Shown here: positions 61,413 through 64,000 of the stretch, one piece after another
Position numbering within the stretch: position 1 is the first letter of the stretch
Layout of the letters: every line of letters begins with the position of its first letter
Source: Gigantopelta aegis
Taxonomy: Eukaryota > Mollusca > Gastropoda > Neomphalida > Peltospiridae
Assembly: GCF_016097555.1 (NCBI RefSeq)
Contig: NC_054708.1
Span: 7,532,160-7,596,159, forward strand
Length of the DNA: 64,000 bases
Direction: 5' to 3'
Notes under the pieces: model-generated
The model's database searches: none
What the model was told of the DNA's origin: nothing
What the model saw: only the letters and a program-made list of their open reading frames with translations
Translations under genes and position numbers: made by a program

Positions 61413-61777
61413 ATATGGTTGCATATGTGACCAAATTGGTCGCAGTGTAGAGTCTTGCTGTGGGGTCATTCTGTCTTGAAGCACACTTTCCATTAATGTC
61501 TTTTCACACATGGAACTCTGCTTTCACAAGTGAATTACTATACAAATGAGATATTGTCAAAGTGGGGTTTTTACTATATTTTAGACCGCTAATAAATACT
61601 GCACGTTATGAAAAGGTACTATGTACATGTACATGCACTGTATCAATAAATGTGTGCAAAATTGAGTAAGTGGCATTTGTGGAAATAGAATTTTCAATAG
61701 ACATTGATTTAATATTAGTATCTATAAGCATTTCTCTATTTTCAATAAAATGTGTCTAAATGAATATCATCTGCTGC

Positions 61778-62012
61778 AGGGGGCAGGATGTAGCCCAGTA
61801 GTAAGGCACTCACTTGATGTGCGGTCGGTCTAGGATCAATCCACATCTATGGGACCATCAGGCTATTTCTCACTCCAGCCAGTGGCATGTGTTATCCTGT
61901 CTATGGGATGGTGCATAAAAAATATTGCCATATGTTTGACATCCAATAGCCGATGATTAATAAATCAGTGTGCTCTAGTGGTGGCGTTAAACACACACAA
62001 ACTTTAATTGCT
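61778..62012 (+). mobile_element. tRNA-derived SINE, tail type B
   Basis: Head GGGGCAGGATGTAGCCCAGT, box B-like GGTCTAGGATCAATCC, CTATTTCTCACTCCAGCCAG, then an internal deletion to the tail GACATCCAATAGCCGATGAT and GTGGCGTTAAACACACACAA. Confidence 0.88.
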
Positions 62013-62141
62013 GCATGTAAATTATATATTACAATGAATCGTTTTAATTATGATGTTATAACTAAGTTGTTGAAAAATAATACTTGTAATTGACCATATA
62101 ATTGAGATTTGTTTGGTAAAATTGTGACAAATAATTTGTCA

Positions 62142-62493
62142 TTAAAGGGACATACCCTAGTTTTTAAACACTACGGCATATTTTTCATTATTAGAGCCTT
62201 TTATGATCACTGAAATCAAACATTACCTATATTTTATTGTTTAGATTATCCATTTCCATACAACCGAAGTGTTTCTGGTCATCCTGGTGTTTCTTTTACC
62301 ACATAATGCATTTTTCATATTTAAAAAAACAAGAAAAGATTATTGAATCGCGTTTTAGTCACAGACTATTGTATTCAAATTTGTTACAGGTTTGTAAATT
62401 AACCAAACTTAAGTGTCCATTGTTATGGGTTGAAACTAGGGTTTAGGTGAAAAGCATGCCGTAGTGTTTAAAAACTAGGGTCTGTCCCTTTAA
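62142..62493. mobile_element. TTAA-flanked MITE abutting the GNL1 first coding exon
   Basis: TTAA at 62142-62145 and 62490-62493 flanks ends AGGGACATACCCTAGTTTTT-AAACACTACGGCAT and ATGCCGTAGTGTTTAAAAAC-TAGGGTCTGTCCCT, nearly perfect inverted repeats of about 35 bp. TTAA target use suggests piggyBac-like mobilisation. The right end is 7 nt from the AG of the GNL1 acceptor. Confidence 0.9.
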
Positions 62494-62505
62494 TTTTTCA
62501 GAGAC

Positions 62506-63635
62506 ATGCCGCGGAAGAAGCCTTTCAGTGTAAAAGAGAAGAAAAAACAACTTCAAGAAAGACGGCACAGGAAGCAAGGTTGTTGTACATTATTATATGT
62601 ACAGTTATAATTATAGTGGTAGATGTTGTTACAAGTGATATAGATTCTGTTACTAGTAGAAGTAGATTCTGTTACTAGTAGAAGTAGATTATACTTTTAG
62701 TCATACTGGTAGTAATATTAAAATTAGATTTTATAGTAGAGTAATAATATTTTATTTTTTTAACATGAATTTGTTTATCATTGAATACTTATTTGATGTC
62801 TAATAATCGGTCATAAAAATTCATTACCTCTAATCTCTTGGTCGATAACCATGTGTAACAACACACACGTTTATTAAAACTGTAGTTGTGTTTGTATTTT
62901 ACATTAGTAATTGAGGTAACAATATAGTGTCAAGTGAGGTGATATTGCAGCTTTAACTAATTAAATTAAATGGTGCTGTAATATATTACATTTAATGAGT
63001 TTGTCCATGATGTTTTCAGTACTACAGTTAAACCCCTAAAAGCTGGGCTCTCTGTAAACCAGACTTCCTTCAAATCTGGACATTTTTCACAGTCCCTTTT
63101 TAAACATCAGTGCAGAAGCTGAACATACATATTTATGTAATATTTCTAAACCAGATACCCCTTCAAAGCAGACTTTTTACCTGGTTCCACAGGTGTCCAG
63201 TTTATAGGGGTTCAGTGTATTGAGATTTATGTTCTCGTTCCTACCTTTATTGATTGAAGTTGATCTGGAGACCAAATACCTCAGTTATATATGCTAAATT
63301 AAACCGTGGTCAGGGTTTCATCGAAACACCTGTGTGATATTTCTTTCCTTTTGTTCAGGTTACTTGTAAATAATTATGGTACATGTACATAATATTTAGA
63401 GCATTACTTTTTTATGACGTAACTAATAACAATCAGTGACAATTGTACTATCTAGCTGTTTAATATTTGCAGATGCTCTCTATACGAATAGTGATGATGA
63501 TGAATACAGGGACGATGACAATAAAAGACCTGGAACGTCGGAGAGCAGTGAGGGAGACACGAACATATCACAAGATATTGACAGTAACCTGAGAAAAATT
63601 CAGGAGTTAAAAGACCTGAAGCATGACCCAAACAG
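62506..63635 (+). CDS. GNL1: Guanine nucleotide-binding protein-like 1 (GNL1), first coding exons; continues past window
   Basis: GNL1 is a circularly permuted GTPase of the YlqF/HSR1-MMR1 class. Two coding exons are present: 62506-62578, starting at ATG four nt into an exon whose acceptor AG is 62500-62501, and 63473-63635. They join in phase (G|AT, Asp) and the second ends at a good donor (AG|GTAAAC). The N-terminus MPRKKPFSVKEKKKQLQERR is almost identical to vertebrate GNL1. The second exon is acidic and Ser-rich (NSDDDEYRDDDNKRP) and ends DLKHDPNR, matching the DPNRYR region of human GNL1. The GTPase motifs lie beyond the window. The acceptor implies a 5' UTR exon upstream, not located. 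The donor after exon 1 (AAG|GTTGTA) is weak. Confidence 0.93.
62645..62700. repeat. Short tandem repeat in GNL1 intron
   Basis: GATTCTGTTACTAGTAGAAG occurs twice in a row, with a partial third copy. Confidence 0.85.
63025..63222. mobile_element. TA-flanked foldback MITE, CAGTGAAACC family
   Basis: Left TACAGTTAAACCCCTAAAAG, right CCAGTTTATAGGGGTTCAGT-GTA. The internal CACAGTCCCTTTTTAAACAT is shared with 37788-38137. Confidence 0.82.
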
Positions 63636-63685
63636 GTAAACTGATTTTCTTACTTCTCACCCTAAAGTGCAGTTATTAGGATACA

Positions 63686-63770
63686 GTAAAGTACGCTTAT
63701 AACGAACTGCAAGGGACCAGCTTCATTGGTTCGTTATAACAGTAGTTCGTTGTACACATTTGCAGAAGTT
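63686..63770. mobile_element. End of a TA-flanked element, cut or truncated
   Basis: ACAGTAAAGTACGCTTATAA-CGAACTG and the inverted TTCGTTATAACAGTAGTTCG resemble pogo/Tc1-type ends. The other end is not seen. Confidence 0.45.
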
Positions 63771-64000
63771 GGTAATTTTTATTCCGAAAGTCGGCCATTT
63801 TGAATTTTGAACTCAATATAATAGTAAAAAAAAATAAAAAATGCCTTGGTGATTATAAGACATTTATAAAAAAATATATCATTTATTACAATCAATAAAT
63901 ACAACAAAACATTACTGAAAGATCACATCAAAAGAGTTTAGTGAATTACATGTACCTAATCACGTTTCGTCACGTAATCACTAATCGTGGTTTGTTTACT

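Overview
This is animal nuclear DNA, AT-rich and repeat-dense, with intron-rich conserved genes. The SINE families (tRNA-like heads joined to shared tails) and the abundant small inverted-repeat DNA elements point to a mollusc, most likely a gastropod; the species cannot be fixed from this window. No LINE, retrovirus-like or Polinton-like element could be identified.

Layout: (1) 1-11814, plus strand: 3' part of EXD3, the Mut-7-like 3'-5' exonuclease (DEDDy exonuclease, then a Mut7-C zinc ribbon). (2) 11815-14918: its 3' end and an intergenic block of SINEs. (3) 14919-20542, plus strand: a complete five-exon gene for the four-pass membrane protein Flower (CACFD1 family), followed by AT-rich DNA that is probably a long 3' UTR. 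(4) About 26.7-39.0 kb: intergenic, mostly SINEs and inverted-repeat elements, with one unexplained short minus-strand ORF. (5) 39069-57745, minus strand: a complete 11-exon ATAT1 (alpha-tubulin N-acetyltransferase), its introns loaded with DNA transposon remnants (a 1.6-kb hAT-like element with an 8-bp target duplication, a 984-bp element flanked by TA, several foldbacks). (6) 57746-62505: head-to-head interval with a C-terminal coding fragment of unknown family on the minus strand. (7) 62506 to the right edge, plus strand: first coding exons of GNL1, cut off by the window.

The four genes do not form a functional pathway. Their neighbourhood matters instead: in human, ATAT1 and GNL1 lie close together in the MHC class I region (6p21.3), while EXD3 and CACFD1 both lie on 9q34, a classic MHC paralogon. 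The window therefore looks like preserved proto-MHC linkage.

The most unusual signal is that tandem duplications repeatedly sit exactly across exon-intron junctions. Five clear cases occur in two genes: EXD3 exons starting at 2952 (14 copies of 64 bp) and 6869 (2 copies), and ATAT1 exons 5 (3 copies), 6 (2 copies) and 8 (about 20 copies). In every case the extra copies lie on the intron side and carry a duplicate, or decayed, splice acceptor or donor. A second signal is a 40-bp satellite of about 33 units grown from the polymerase III box A region of a SINE. A third is that small DNA elements sit within 7-20 bp of three splice sites, one of them supplying part of the pyrimidine tract at the GNL1 start-codon exon.
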